From assembly GCA_027492035.1 (NCBI GenBank), contig JAOZFT010000026.1, forward strand, positions 1 through 23,819: 23,819 bases of DNA, given 5' to 3'. Within the stretch, counting starts at the first letter, position 1. The number at the start of each line of letters is the position of its first letter. The DNA comes from Thermoproteota archaeon. GTDB lineage: Archaea; Korarchaeota; JAOZGF01; JAOZFZ01. Below, piece after piece: positions 15,320 to 22,572 of this stretch. A program made the translations under genes and the position numbers. Under the pieces are notes generated by a model, which was not told where the DNA came from, searched no databases, and saw only the letters and a list, made by a program, of their open reading frames with translations.

Positions 15320-15753
15320 ATTTTCTGCCAGTTAAAGGTGGGGAGTGTGAAGTTCATTTAAAGTTCCCTCAAAAGTTAAGTAACTGAATGAAGACAGGAA
15401 AATGTGTAAAGCAGTAAATTTATTTAGTAAAACAGGGTTGAAACTGTATTCTGCAATTTGGAAAAATTCTAAGATTTCCAAAGGACAGAGGAATAGTTCT
15501 TTTTTACCCTGAAACTTGATTTTTTGGCTGCTATTTAAGGAACAAAAAACACTCCCCTTTCTTCATGAAAACACACAACTCCTTAAAAGGAATAAAAGGG
15601 TACTGTGAATCTGAAGAAAAGAACTTATAAATTTTTCTTTTTTCAATTCACCAATTTTCGATGGACGCAGTGTCCGTCACTGAAAAATGTCTAGAGGGTA
15701 AAGATACTGAATCCGGTGGACACGTGATCTGGAGCCTGAACAATGAACCTTGC
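15320..15753. other. Gene-poor stretch between ilvC and the lipoprotein gene
   Basis: About 430 bases. It contains the ilvC promoter region (TATA-like box near 15355-15364) and a perfect inverted repeat TTTGGAAA/TTTCCAAA (15457-15464 and 15475-15482). A + strand TATA-like box, ACTTATAAATTTT, is at about 15620-15632, and CAGTG/CACTG form an inverted pair at 15668-15682. A 52-codon frame begins at 15661. I see no RNA gene. Composition shifts towards G+C from about 15660 rightwards. Confidence 0.5.
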
Positions 15754-15819
15754 TTATTTTCCAGACACATTTTTCCAAATTCTGTAACCAAGTTTTTCGG
15801 TTCCATCAGTTTTGATTAA
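15661..15819 (+). CDS. Possible 52-residue small protein, unrecognised
   Basis: ATG GAC GCA GTG opens a frame of 52 codons ending TAA at 15817-15819. A good TATA-like box lies about 30 bases upstream, giving a nearly leaderless message with no Shine-Dalgarno. Residues such as KDTESGGHVIWSLNN are encoded with G+C-rich codons, like the adjacent lipoprotein gene. The last 22 codons or so lie antisense to that gene's 3' end. I recognise no family. It could be a truncated remnant that came in with the lipoprotein gene, or chance. Confidence 0.2.
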   Translation: MDAVSVTEKCLEGKDTESGGHVIWSLNNEPCLFSRHIFPNSVTKFFGSISFD

Positions 15820-16827
15820 CCCGATTGCATCATTTTCATTAAGATCATGAAGCCATGGCCATCCAAACAAATAAAGGTTTACTCCTTTATCCCGAGTAAG
15901 TCGCCCAGTTGCTTGCATAATGAAATCAACTTGTGCTTGCTCCCCTCCAAATGCGTCAGTTGATGGCCAAGCGATTTCACTGAAACCAAATGGTTTCTCC
16001 GGCATATAACTCGCTGCCCTCAAATAATAATTATCAGGAATCATTGAAGGACTGGTTTTTCCAAGTGCATATGGATAACTGGTAAAAACCAGTAAATCCA
16101 TTTTGTCCCTGTTAAACAAGCGAAGAACCTCAAGATTTGCTTCACGGTTTTCCTGAACAATTTCTCTGGCGAACACACAGAAGATCATTGTCTCTGGCGA
16201 TAGTTTCTTAATGTCATCGTAAATTTCCTCGTAAAGGCTGACATAGTTCTTAAAACCATTGGCCCCGTCTTCACCATATTTTTCATACCACCTGTTAACT
16301 TCGTTCCCAAGTGAAATATATCGTGGCTTCACAGCTTTCACAACATCAAGCGCCGCTTGTTTATATGCCGCTCTCCATGCAAGGTCGCTTAAAGTAGCGT
16401 TTTCCATCCCAGGCGGCATAGCAAGAGTTACTCCGCTTTCAATAAAGGATAAATGAATTATTGGAAACATTCCATTGCCACGAATAAGTTTTTTAACAAA
16501 GATTTGCCCCCAACTCCCACTTAAGTCAACTGCAAGATTGTAAAATGGAGTAGGTCTTCCCCATACTGGAACGAATTCTGAATACCGAGCAGCTTGTGTG
16601 TATGCATCATTGAATGACTGACCTTGAGCAGCAGTGGGCAGTATCCCCATAAAGAATCCACGTGGCGGAAGCTGCGGAGAATCTATTGGAACAAGCTTTC
16701 CTGGTTTAGTAAGGGCTGTTTCTTTTTTTGTACACCCGCTTACACACACAACTCCGATTAAAACCATTACACAAATTGCTAACACTTCAGAGTTTCTTAT
16801 ACCTATTTCCACTGTTTCCTTACCCAC
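15754..16827 (-). CDS. Lipoprotein with clan GH-A-like glycoside hydrolase pattern, probably foreign
   Basis: A hydrophobic segment ends in VSGC (Cys32), a lipobox, so the protein is probably lipid-anchored outside the cell. The rest reads as a TIM barrel with ISLGNEVNRW (Glu176, candidate acid/base), TSYPY (249-253) and GFSEIAWPS (Glu284, candidate nucleophile), the spacing of clan GH-A enzymes such as endo-galactanases. The exact family is not recognised. Arginine codons include several CGN, and base composition is clearly higher in G+C than nearby genes, pointing to recent transfer. GTG 16827 gives an acidic N-terminus, poor for a signal peptide; ATG 16829 in another frame gives MWVRKQWK then a stop, so a small frameshift is possible. 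Confidence 0.7.
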   Translation of the reverse strand: MGKETVEIGIRNSEVLAICVMVLIGVVCVSGCTKKETALTKPGKLVPIDSPQLPPRGFFMGILPTAAQGQSFNDAYTQAARYSEFVPVWGRPTPFYNLAVDLSGSWGQIFVKKLIRGNGMFPIIHLSFIESGVTLAMPPGMENATLSDLAWRAAYKQAALDVVKAVKPRYISLGNEVNRWYEKYGEDGANGFKNYVSLYEEIYDDIKKLSPETMIFCVFAREIVQENREANLEVLRLFNRDKMDLLVFTSYPYALGKTSPSMIPDNYYLRAASYMPEKPFGFSEIAWPSTDAFGGEQAQVDFIMQATGRLTRDKGVNLYLFGWPWLHDLNENDAIGLIKTDGTEKLGYRIWKNVSGK

Positions 16828-16888
16828 ATATTCAAGTTTTTTTCTACTTCACATCCTCCATCTTAAATCGAGTTTTTAAGGGAGAAAC

Positions 16889-17665
16889 TCAATCTATCAA
16901 GTCTCTTAGGGGGATAATTGGCGGTTTTTCTCTTTTATGAACGCTTCCTTTAATGAGTTGCAAAACTTTCTCTAAATTTCCTTTCTTGATGTTAAATTTC
17001 CTAATAATTTCTTCAGGTTTAATTTTTTTTTCTAAAGCTGCAAGGATTAGGTCTAGTTCTTTATAACTTATCCCAAGCTCTCCTTCATCCGTTTGACCCT
17101 TCCAAAGTCCAGCTGATGGTTTTTTCTTAATTATTTTTTCTGGAACACCTAGGAATTCAGCTAATTGCCAAACTTCTGTTTTATAGAGGTCCCCTATTGG
17201 CAAGAAATCAACTCCACCGTCACCGTACTTTGTATAGTAACCAGTCATTAATTCACTTTTGTTTCCTGTACCGACTACAAGGTAATTTAAAGAGTTAGCG
17301 TAGTAATAGTTTATGGTCATTCTGATCCTTGGTTTCAAGTTAGCTATTGCTATTTTGCTCCCCTCACCAAGGCTTTTAAGGAAAGCTGCTACTATCGGTT
17401 TTATTTCAATGATTTCATGTTTTAGCCCTAAAAAGTTACAGAATTCAACAGCGTCTTTCAGATCCTGTTTATCTGTGACTTCCTTTTCAGGCATTAAAAC
17501 TGCTAGAACTTTTTTTTTACTTAGAGCCTTCGTGCAAAGACAAGCTGTAACTGAGCTATCCACGCCGCCACTTACACCCACAACAACTCCTTTCGCACCT
17601 GCACCCTCAACTATTTTTTTTATGGATTCAGTTATTCTTTTTGACACCAAGGACCAGTCAATCAT
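16889..17665 (-). CDS. nadE: NH3-dependent NAD synthetase
   Basis: Amidates deamido-NAD to NAD using ATP and ammonia. The PP-loop motif SGGVDS is at 32-37. TGNKSELMTGYYTKYGDGG and PIGDLYKTEVWQLAEFLGVP are the family's substrate-binding stretches, followed by PSAGLWKGQTDEGELG. There is no glutaminase domain, so free ammonia is the donor; 258 residues is normal for archaea. GGGGAGAGAGAC precedes the ATG, and a TATA-like box sits at 17697-17709. It is divergent from thrB and appears to be transcribed alone. Confidence 0.96.
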   Translation of the reverse strand: MIDWSLVSKRITESIKKIVEGAGAKGVVVGVSGGVDSSVTACLCTKALSKKKVLAVLMPEKEVTDKQDLKDAVEFCNFLGLKHEIIEIKPIVAAFLKSLGEGSKIAIANLKPRIRMTINYYYANSLNYLVVGTGNKSELMTGYYTKYGDGGVDFLPIGDLYKTEVWQLAEFLGVPEKIIKKKPSAGLWKGQTDEGELGISYKELDLILAALEKKIKPEEIIRKFNIKKGNLEKVLQLIKGSVHKREKPPIIPLRDLID

Positions 17666-17696
17666 GTCTCTCTCCCCATAAACAAAAGCAAGGGAA

Positions 17697-17709
17697 CATT
17701 TAAAATTTT
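17697..17709 (-). promoter_or_regulatory. TATA-like promoter of nadE
   Basis: The - strand reads AAAATTTTAAATG-like sequence about 35-40 bases before the nadE ATG. It predicts a leader of about 10 bases that just holds the GGGGAGA ribosome site. Confidence 0.4.
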
Positions 17710-17777
17710 TCCTTCAACTAGTTAGAAATTGAGGAGTTAAGAAGAAAAAGAGGCGATCAAGTAAGAAAATGTGAAAA

Positions 17778-17791
17778 AATTTAAATATAAA
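17778..17791 (+). promoter_or_regulatory. TATA-like promoter of the thrB-thrC-eno operon
   Basis: AATTTAAATATAAA about 65 bases before the thrB start, the best TATA match in the nadE-thrB intergenic region. The predicted transcript start near 17811 leaves a leader of about 40 bases. Confidence 0.45.
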
Positions 17792-17851
17792 ACTGGTAAA
17801 AACAAAACAACCTCTTTGTCGAAAATGAAGACGGTTTTGTGAAGGTGTAAG

Positions 17852-18784
17852 GTGAATTGCAAACAATACATTAAAGTTTTTTCCCCGGCTTCAATAGCTA
17901 ACGTCGGCCCAGGATTTGACACTTTTGCTTTGGCTTTAGAAGGATTAGGGGACACAATTGAAGTCTTCAGGGTAGATGGTGACACTATAGAAGTAATTGT
18001 GGAAGGGGAACATTCCCAACATGTTCCGAAGAACTGGAAATTAAACAGTGTAGGGGGGGTTATCCAGTATTTTAAAAAGAAATACGGATTTAAGGGAGGG
18101 CTTAAAGTAAAGGTAGTGAAAGGGGTACCTGTTGGGAAAGGGCTAGGTTCCTCCGGTGCCTCTGCAGCAGGGATAGCTTATGCCTTAACAAAGATTTTCA
18201 ATTTAAAAATAACGGATAGGGAACTTGTTAGGTTAGCAGCAGAAGGTGAAAGAGTGGTTTCCGGTTCAGCGCACCCAGACAATGTTTCAGGCTCCCTTTT
18301 TGGCGGATTCGTTATAGTGACTCCTGAATTGAATGTTCTGAAACTGAACCCACCGGAGATGGAGATAGTTATAGGGATCCCTGAATTAAAAAACCAAAGA
18401 AACAAAACAAGGAAAGCTAGGCAAGTTATACCTAAAAAAATAAAGCTTGAGCATGCTGTGAAAAATATAGGCTATGCTTCAATGGTAACGGCTGCTGTTA
18501 TCTTAAATAAACCAGATTTATTCGGAAAAAATTTGCTTGACTACTTAGCTGAGCCGCACAGGTCAGAATCAATACCTGGCTACAAAGAATTAAAAAAGGA
18601 ACTAATGAAAAACGGAGCCTACGGTTGTGCAATAGCAGGAGCTGGACCTTCAATTTTCACTATAGGGAAAAATAGTGGAGAACTTAGAGAAATAATTAAA
18701 AGAAAATTTGAAGAACAAAACATTAAGTGTAAAGTTATGGTTACAAAGCCCAGTTTAACGGGAGTTAAGGAAATTAAAGGGTGA
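17852..18784 (+). CDS. thrB: Homoserine kinase
   Basis: A GHMP-family kinase that phosphorylates homoserine for threonine synthesis. The N-terminal SPASIANVGPGFDTFALAL, the ATP-binding GVPVGKGLGSSGASAAG (91-107) and the C-terminal AGAGPSIF are characteristic. Residues around SAHPDNVSGSLFGG match the homoserine-kinase subgroup rather than mevalonate kinases. The 310-residue length is standard. The start is GTG at 17852, preceded by GAAGGTG; there is no other start codon nearby in frame. It is followed directly by thrC, whose ribosome site overlaps the thrB stop. Confidence 0.94.
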   Translation: MNCKQYIKVFSPASIANVGPGFDTFALALEGLGDTIEVFRVDGDTIEVIVEGEHSQHVPKNWKLNSVGGVIQYFKKKYGFKGGLKVKVVKGVPVGKGLGSSGASAAGIAYALTKIFNLKITDRELVRLAAEGERVVSGSAHPDNVSGSLFGGFVIVTPELNVLKLNPPEMEIVIGIPELKNQRNKTRKARQVIPKKIKLEHAVKNIGYASMVTAAVILNKPDLFGKNLLDYLAEPHRSESIPGYKELKKELMKNGAYGCAIAGAGPSIFTIGKNSGELREIIKRKFEEQNIKCKVMVTKPSLTGVKEIKG

Positions 18785-18789
18785 AAAAA

Positions 18790-20067
18790 ATGTCAAGCTA
18801 CTTGAAATGCATTGATTGCGGGAGGGAATACAGTATAGAAAAGGTAAGGTTTAGATGTGAATGCGGGGGTTTATTGGAAGTAATCCATGGATTTGGAAAC
18901 GAAGTTTCAAGGAAGATTTTCGATGAAAGAAGGAAGATATGGAATTCTTTTTTGAACAGTGGAGTGTGGAGGTTCAAGGAATTAGTTCATCCATTAATTA
19001 AAAAAGAAGACATTGTGTCAAAACAGGAAGGGAACACAAACATTTACTTCCATGAAAAATTGTGTAGGTATGTAGGGATAGAGGAGTTTATGGTTAAACA
19101 TGAGGGAGAAAACCCAACCGGGTCATTTAAGGATAGAGGAATGACTGTCGGGGTGTCAGAGGCAAAAAGACTGAAAAACAAAGTAGTTGCATGTGCATCA
19201 ACCGGAAACACTTCAGCCTCTTTAGCAGCTTACGCTGCAACAGCAGCAATGAAATGCATAGTTTTTATACCTAAAGGAAAGGTAGCATATGGGAAGCTTT
19301 CACAAGCATTAGCTTACGGGGGTAGAGTGTTAGAGATCAATGGAAATTTCGATTTCGCCATGAAATTAGTTCAAGAAACCAGTAAAAAACTAGGTCTGTA
19401 TTTACTGAACTCAGTAAACCCATGGAGACTGGAGGGACAGAAGACAATAGTTTTTGAATTGATTCAACAACTAAACTGGGAACCACCCGACTGGATAATT
19501 GTCCCAGCTGGAAACTTAGGAAATACTTCAGCTTTCGGGAAAGCACTTAAAGAAATGAAAGAGCTAGGTTTAATAGAAAAAGTTCCTCATCTAGCCTCTA
19601 TACAAGCTGAAAAATCATCCCCTTTCTATGAAACATGGAAGAAAAAATCAAGTAAGCTATTGGTGGTAGAAGAGCCTGAGACAGTGGCCACAGCTATTAG
19701 AATAGGTAATCCTGTAAATTGGAAAAAGGCTTTAAAAGCAATAAAGTACACAAAGGGAGTAGTTGAAAAAGTTACAGACCAGGAGATAATGGATGCCAAA
19801 GCAGTAGTTGACAGTTGCGGAATAGGTTGTGAACCTGCTTCAGCTGCATCTATAGCTGGAGCTAAAAAATTAAGGGAGAAAGGGGTTATTGAAGAAGGAG
19901 ATAAAGTAGTGAGCATCTTGACAGGGCATTTGCTTAAAGACCCTGACTCCACAATGAATTACCACAGAAACAAGCTTCCAGGAATAGAACCCAGATTCTG
20001 CAATACACCTGTTTCTTTACCGAAAGAAGTAAATGAAAACAAACTTAGAGAAGTAATTTTCAGCTAA
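18790..20067 (+). CDS. thrC: Threonine synthase
   Basis: A PLP enzyme turning O-phosphohomoserine into threonine. It begins with a zinc-ribbon-like pair of motifs (Cys7/Cys10 and Cys23/Cys25), as in the shorter archaeal and plant-like synthases. The PLP lysine is in NPTGSFKDRGM (Lys114), and ASTGNTSASLAAYAA binds substrate. The frame also has GTG at 18781, but GGGTGA (18779-18784, overlapping the thrB stop) is 5 bases before ATG 18790, so this start is chosen. It is the second gene of thrB-thrC-eno, which makes the phosphohomoserine substrate clear. Confidence 0.95.
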   Translation: MSSYLKCIDCGREYSIEKVRFRCECGGLLEVIHGFGNEVSRKIFDERRKIWNSFLNSGVWRFKELVHPLIKKEDIVSKQEGNTNIYFHEKLCRYVGIEEFMVKHEGENPTGSFKDRGMTVGVSEAKRLKNKVVACASTGNTSASLAAYAATAAMKCIVFIPKGKVAYGKLSQALAYGGRVLEINGNFDFAMKLVQETSKKLGLYLLNSVNPWRLEGQKTIVFELIQQLNWEPPDWIIVPAGNLGNTSAFGKALKEMKELGLIEKVPHLASIQAEKSSPFYETWKKKSSKLLVVEEPETVATAIRIGNPVNWKKALKAIKYTKGVVEKVTDQEIMDAKAVVDSCGIGCEPASAASIAGAKKLREKGVIEEGDKVVSILTGHLLKDPDSTMNYHRNKLPGIEPRFCNTPVSLPKEVNENKLREVIFS

Positions 20068-20082
20068 GGGAAGGGAAGGACT

Positions 20083-21405
20083 ATGAATAGCGAAAAATTT
20101 AAAATAGAGAAGATAAAGGGCCGATGGATACTTGATTCCAGAGGAAACCCCACAATTGAAGTTGAAGTTCGTACAAAAAAAGGGATAGTGGGGTTAGCTT
20201 CTGTTCCAAGCGGCGCCTCCACAGGTAAATTTGAAGCTTTAGAACTTAGAGATGGTGGAGAAATGTTTCATGGAAAGGGAGTATTCAAAGCAATAAAGAA
20301 CATTGAAGAAGTAATAGCGCCTGCTTTAAAAGGAAAAAATGTACTGGACCAAAAAGAGATAGACGAAGAAATGATTAAGCTTGATGGAACAAAAAACAAA
20401 TCAAAACTAGGTGCAAATGCCATACTTGGTGTTTCACTCGCCATTTCAAGAGCTGCAGCTAATACGTTAAAAACTCCACTCTATAAATACTTACAAAAAC
20501 TTTTTAAGGGTGATTCTAAGGAGGAATACATCCTTCCTTTACCTTTAAGCAACGTGTTTAACGCAGGGAAACATGGAGGAAGCAAGTTAGAGATTCAAGA
20601 GTTCATGTTGGCACCTATAGGAGCCAATAATTTCCATGAAGGTTTAAGGTGGCTAAGTGAAGTTTATCAGACATTAAGAAGTTATTTAGTGGAGAAGTAC
20701 GGAATGCTTACTAGAAATGTGGGGGATGAAGGAGGGTTTTCTGGTCCATTAAACACCGTAGATGAAGTTATGGATGCATTAGTTAACTCTGTTGAAGAAT
20801 CAGGGTATACGTTACCTAAAGACTTTGTTTTAGCGATAGATTCTGCAGCAAGTGAGTTTTATAACGGGAAAGAATACATTGTAGAGGGGAAAAAACACTC
20901 AACAAAAGAATTAATTGATTATTATGTTGAATTAACTAGGAAGTACCCTTTAGCTTCAATTGAAGACCCTTTTGATCAGGAAGACTGGTCAGGTTTCATT
21001 GAATTAACAAAGAAGATAGGAGGAAACGTTCAGGTAGTAGGGGATGACCATTTAGTTACAAACATCGAAAGGATTAAGAGAAGCGTTGAACTGAAATCTT
21101 GCAACTCACTGCTTTTGAAGGTGAACCAAGTAGGGACATTAACTGAAGCTTTAGAAGCAGCTAGATACTCATTAAAGAATAAATACTCCGTTATTGTAAG
21201 CCATAGAAGCGGAGAGACTGAGGATTCTTACATTTCTGACTTAGCAGTAGGTATAGGATGTGGACAAATTAAAACAGGTGCACCTGCAAGAGGAGAAAGA
21301 ACCGCAAAATATAATCGTTTACTCAGGATAGAGGAAAGAGAAAAAGGAAGGACACGGTACGCAGGTCCCAATTTCTTATCTCCTCTGTTTTTCAGTAAGC
21401 ATTAA
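20083..21405 (+). CDS. eno: Enolase
   Basis: Interconverts 2-phosphoglycerate and phosphoenolpyruvate. All hallmark sites are present: GASTGKFEALELRDG, KLEIQEFMLAPIGA, GDEGGFSGPL, SIEDPFDQEDW, GDDHLVTN, KVNQVGTLTEA (catalytic Lys), SHRSGETED and IKTGAPARGER. At 440 residues the length is typical. ATG 20083 follows GGAAGGAC and lies 15 bases after thrC, so it is probably the third gene of the threonine operon. Pairing a glycolytic gene with threonine synthesis is unusual, though both draw on central carbon. Confidence 0.97.
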   Translation: MNSEKFKIEKIKGRWILDSRGNPTIEVEVRTKKGIVGLASVPSGASTGKFEALELRDGGEMFHGKGVFKAIKNIEEVIAPALKGKNVLDQKEIDEEMIKLDGTKNKSKLGANAILGVSLAISRAAANTLKTPLYKYLQKLFKGDSKEEYILPLPLSNVFNAGKHGGSKLEIQEFMLAPIGANNFHEGLRWLSEVYQTLRSYLVEKYGMLTRNVGDEGGFSGPLNTVDEVMDALVNSVEESGYTLPKDFVLAIDSAASEFYNGKEYIVEGKKHSTKELIDYYVELTRKYPLASIEDPFDQEDWSGFIELTKKIGGNVQVVGDDHLVTNIERIKRSVELKSCNSLLLKVNQVGTLTEALEAARYSLKNKYSVIVSHRSGETEDSYISDLAVGIGCGQIKTGAPARGERTAKYNRLLRIEEREKGRTRYAGPNFLSPLFFSKH

Positions 21406-21464
21406 CCTCAGGATTGAACCGCCCACAACAAGTAGTAAATTATTTAGTTCCCTAAATGAATTGT

Positions 21465-22025
21465 TTAGAGTGTACCACGATAATTTTTCGTAGCGGGACA
21501 CCCTAAACATTTTTTTGTGTGGTACCTATCACATTTTGAGCAGTTCGCTCCACAGGGAGCAACATCACTTTCTCTAGTGAAAGGAAGAACAATTGGCACA
21601 AAGTCAGGATATATTACATCTCCTACGCACACTTCAGATTTCCTTATTCCCTTCTGGGTCCTTATTGAACAAATGTCAACTATGCTTCTTAAGGTGTCTA
21701 TATCTTCTGCAAACATTAAGACAAGCAGGTTATGTCTTCCGGTGACGTTTGCAACAAAAAAGGTTCGTGGGCATTTATTAAAGATGTTAAGTAATTCTTT
21801 TAATCTTTTAAATGTTTCAACCTCAACTAAAACAGCAGCAATCCTCAACTTAAGTTTGGAGAAATTTAGTTGAGGGTAAATTCTTAATACTCCCTTATTT
21901 ATTAGGTTTTCAAGTCTTTTTTTAACAGCTACGTGTGAAATATTGAATTTTTTCCCAAGTTCTGTTAATGTCATTCTCCCATTTTTTTGAAGCTCTATGA
22001 TCAATTGTTTATCTTTTTCATTCAT
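21465..22025 (-). CDS. Lrp/AsnC-family regulator with C-terminal Cys-rich (DUF3795-like) domain
   Basis: Residues 1-50 are the Lrp helix-turn-helix (LIIELQKNGRMTLTELGKKF, then ISHVAVKKRLENLINKG). Residues 55-150 form the ligand-binding RAM-like beta-alpha domain. The end adds Cys158, Cys162, Cys165, Cys173 and Cys176 in APCGANCSKCDRYHTKKCLGC. This resembles the small cysteine-rich DUF3795 family and could bind zinc or a metal cluster. Most Lrp proteins end before this point (about 150 residues). ATG 22025 has GGTGA 7 bases upstream. The gene is convergent with eno and has a perfect palindrome at its own promoter, suggesting autoregulation. The effector and targets are unknown. Confidence 0.85.
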   Translation of the reverse strand: MNEKDKQLIIELQKNGRMTLTELGKKFNISHVAVKKRLENLINKGVLRIYPQLNFSKLKLRIAAVLVEVETFKRLKELLNIFNKCPRTFFVANVTGRHNLLVLMFAEDIDTLRSIVDICSIRTQKGIRKSEVCVGDVIYPDFVPIVLPFTRESDVAPCGANCSKCDRYHTKKCLGCPATKNYRGTL

Positions 22026-22040
22026 GAATGCGTCACCGTC

Positions 22041-22063
22041 TTTTATTACAAAATGTAATAAAA
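22041..22063. promoter_or_regulatory. Perfect 10-3-10 palindrome at the lrp-like gene promoter
   Basis: TTTTATTACA AAA TGTAATAAAA, two perfect 10-base arms. It lies between a - strand TATA-like box (22069-22080) and the start codon at 22025, overlapping the expected transcript start near 22048. Lrp-family proteins bind such sites as dimers and commonly repress their own genes, so this is a strong candidate autoregulatory operator. Confidence 0.65.
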
Positions 22064-22068
22064 AAACT

Positions 22069-22080
22069 ATTAAAATTTAT
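22069..22080 (-). promoter_or_regulatory. TATA-like promoter of the lrp-like gene
   Basis: The - strand reads ATAAATTTTAAT, about 50 bases before the start codon and about 25 before the expected transcript start, which falls in the palindrome. Confidence 0.45.
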
Positions 22081-22176
22081 CTTTTCGAAAACAACACTTC
22101 AATGTAACTTACCAAGAAGTATTTGAAAAAAGAGAGAAATTCAGAAATCTAAAAAGGTAAGAGAAGACACTTCTCG

Positions 22177-22269
22177 ATGTTTCGCTTGACAATGGATTTC
22201 TCTGAAAAAGAAGGGGCTTATGATAAATTAAAAAAAGGAGAGGAGGGGAGGGTAATTTTATATCCTTAA
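22177..22269 (+). CDS. Possible 30-residue peptide, unrecognised
   Basis: ATG at 22177 opens a 30-codon frame to TAA, reading as a hydrophilic peptide with MDFSEKEGAYDKLKKGEEG in the middle. ATG 22192 is an alternative start. There is no proper Shine-Dalgarno or TATA box, and an inverted pair GAGAAG/CTTCTC sits just upstream (22161-22175). It could be chance in AT-rich DNA. Confidence 0.12.
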   Translation: MFRLTMDFSEKEGAYDKLKKGEEGRVILYP

Positions 22270-22478
22270 AATGATCCCTTTAATTTTTCTTTAGCTTTAA
22301 TGAGGTATTGAGATGATTGAGTAATTTGTTCAGCTGCTTTTTTCAGGTATTCACTTACCTCTACCAAGTTTTCCTCCTCAATTTTTTGACTCCACTTAAG
22401 GAATTCATTGGCATGCTCTTTATTATGTTCAATCCAGAAATCCAAATATTTATCAAGTTTGGCTTTTACTTCGCTCAT
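22266..22478 (-). CDS. Small all-helical protein with WIEHNKEHANEF motif
   Basis: About 70 residues, highly charged and predicted to be two or three amphipathic helices. The N-terminal WIEHNKEHANEFLKW has two histidines four residues apart that could hold a metal. The remainder (EVSEYLKKAAEQITQSSQYLIKAKEKL) has heptad-like spacing. I recall similar short proteins in other archaea, but no function. The frame is open six codons further to a TTG; ATG 22478 is chosen because its N-terminus MSEVKAKL looks natural and GGAG lies upstream. It has its own TATA-like box (CTTATAAACTC, about 22534-22544), so it is likely transcribed separately from the DUF47 gene upstream. Confidence 0.7.
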   Translation of the reverse strand: MSEVKAKLDKYLDFWIEHNKEHANEFLKWSQKIEEENLVEVSEYLKKAAEQITQSSQYLIKAKEKLKGSF

Positions 22479-22572
22479 TTCTCTCAACCACTCCAAAAGA
22501 TTCTTAGGGATTTCTTTAATTCTTTAACTAAGAGTTTATAAGGACAAATAGTTCATAAGAAATAAACAATTT

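Noticed and set aside
15457-15482. TTTGGAAA/TTTCCAAA inverted repeat as the ilvC operator
   Set aside because: It is about 90 bases upstream of the TATA-like box and such A/T-rich 8-base pairs are expected by chance; kept only in the region description.
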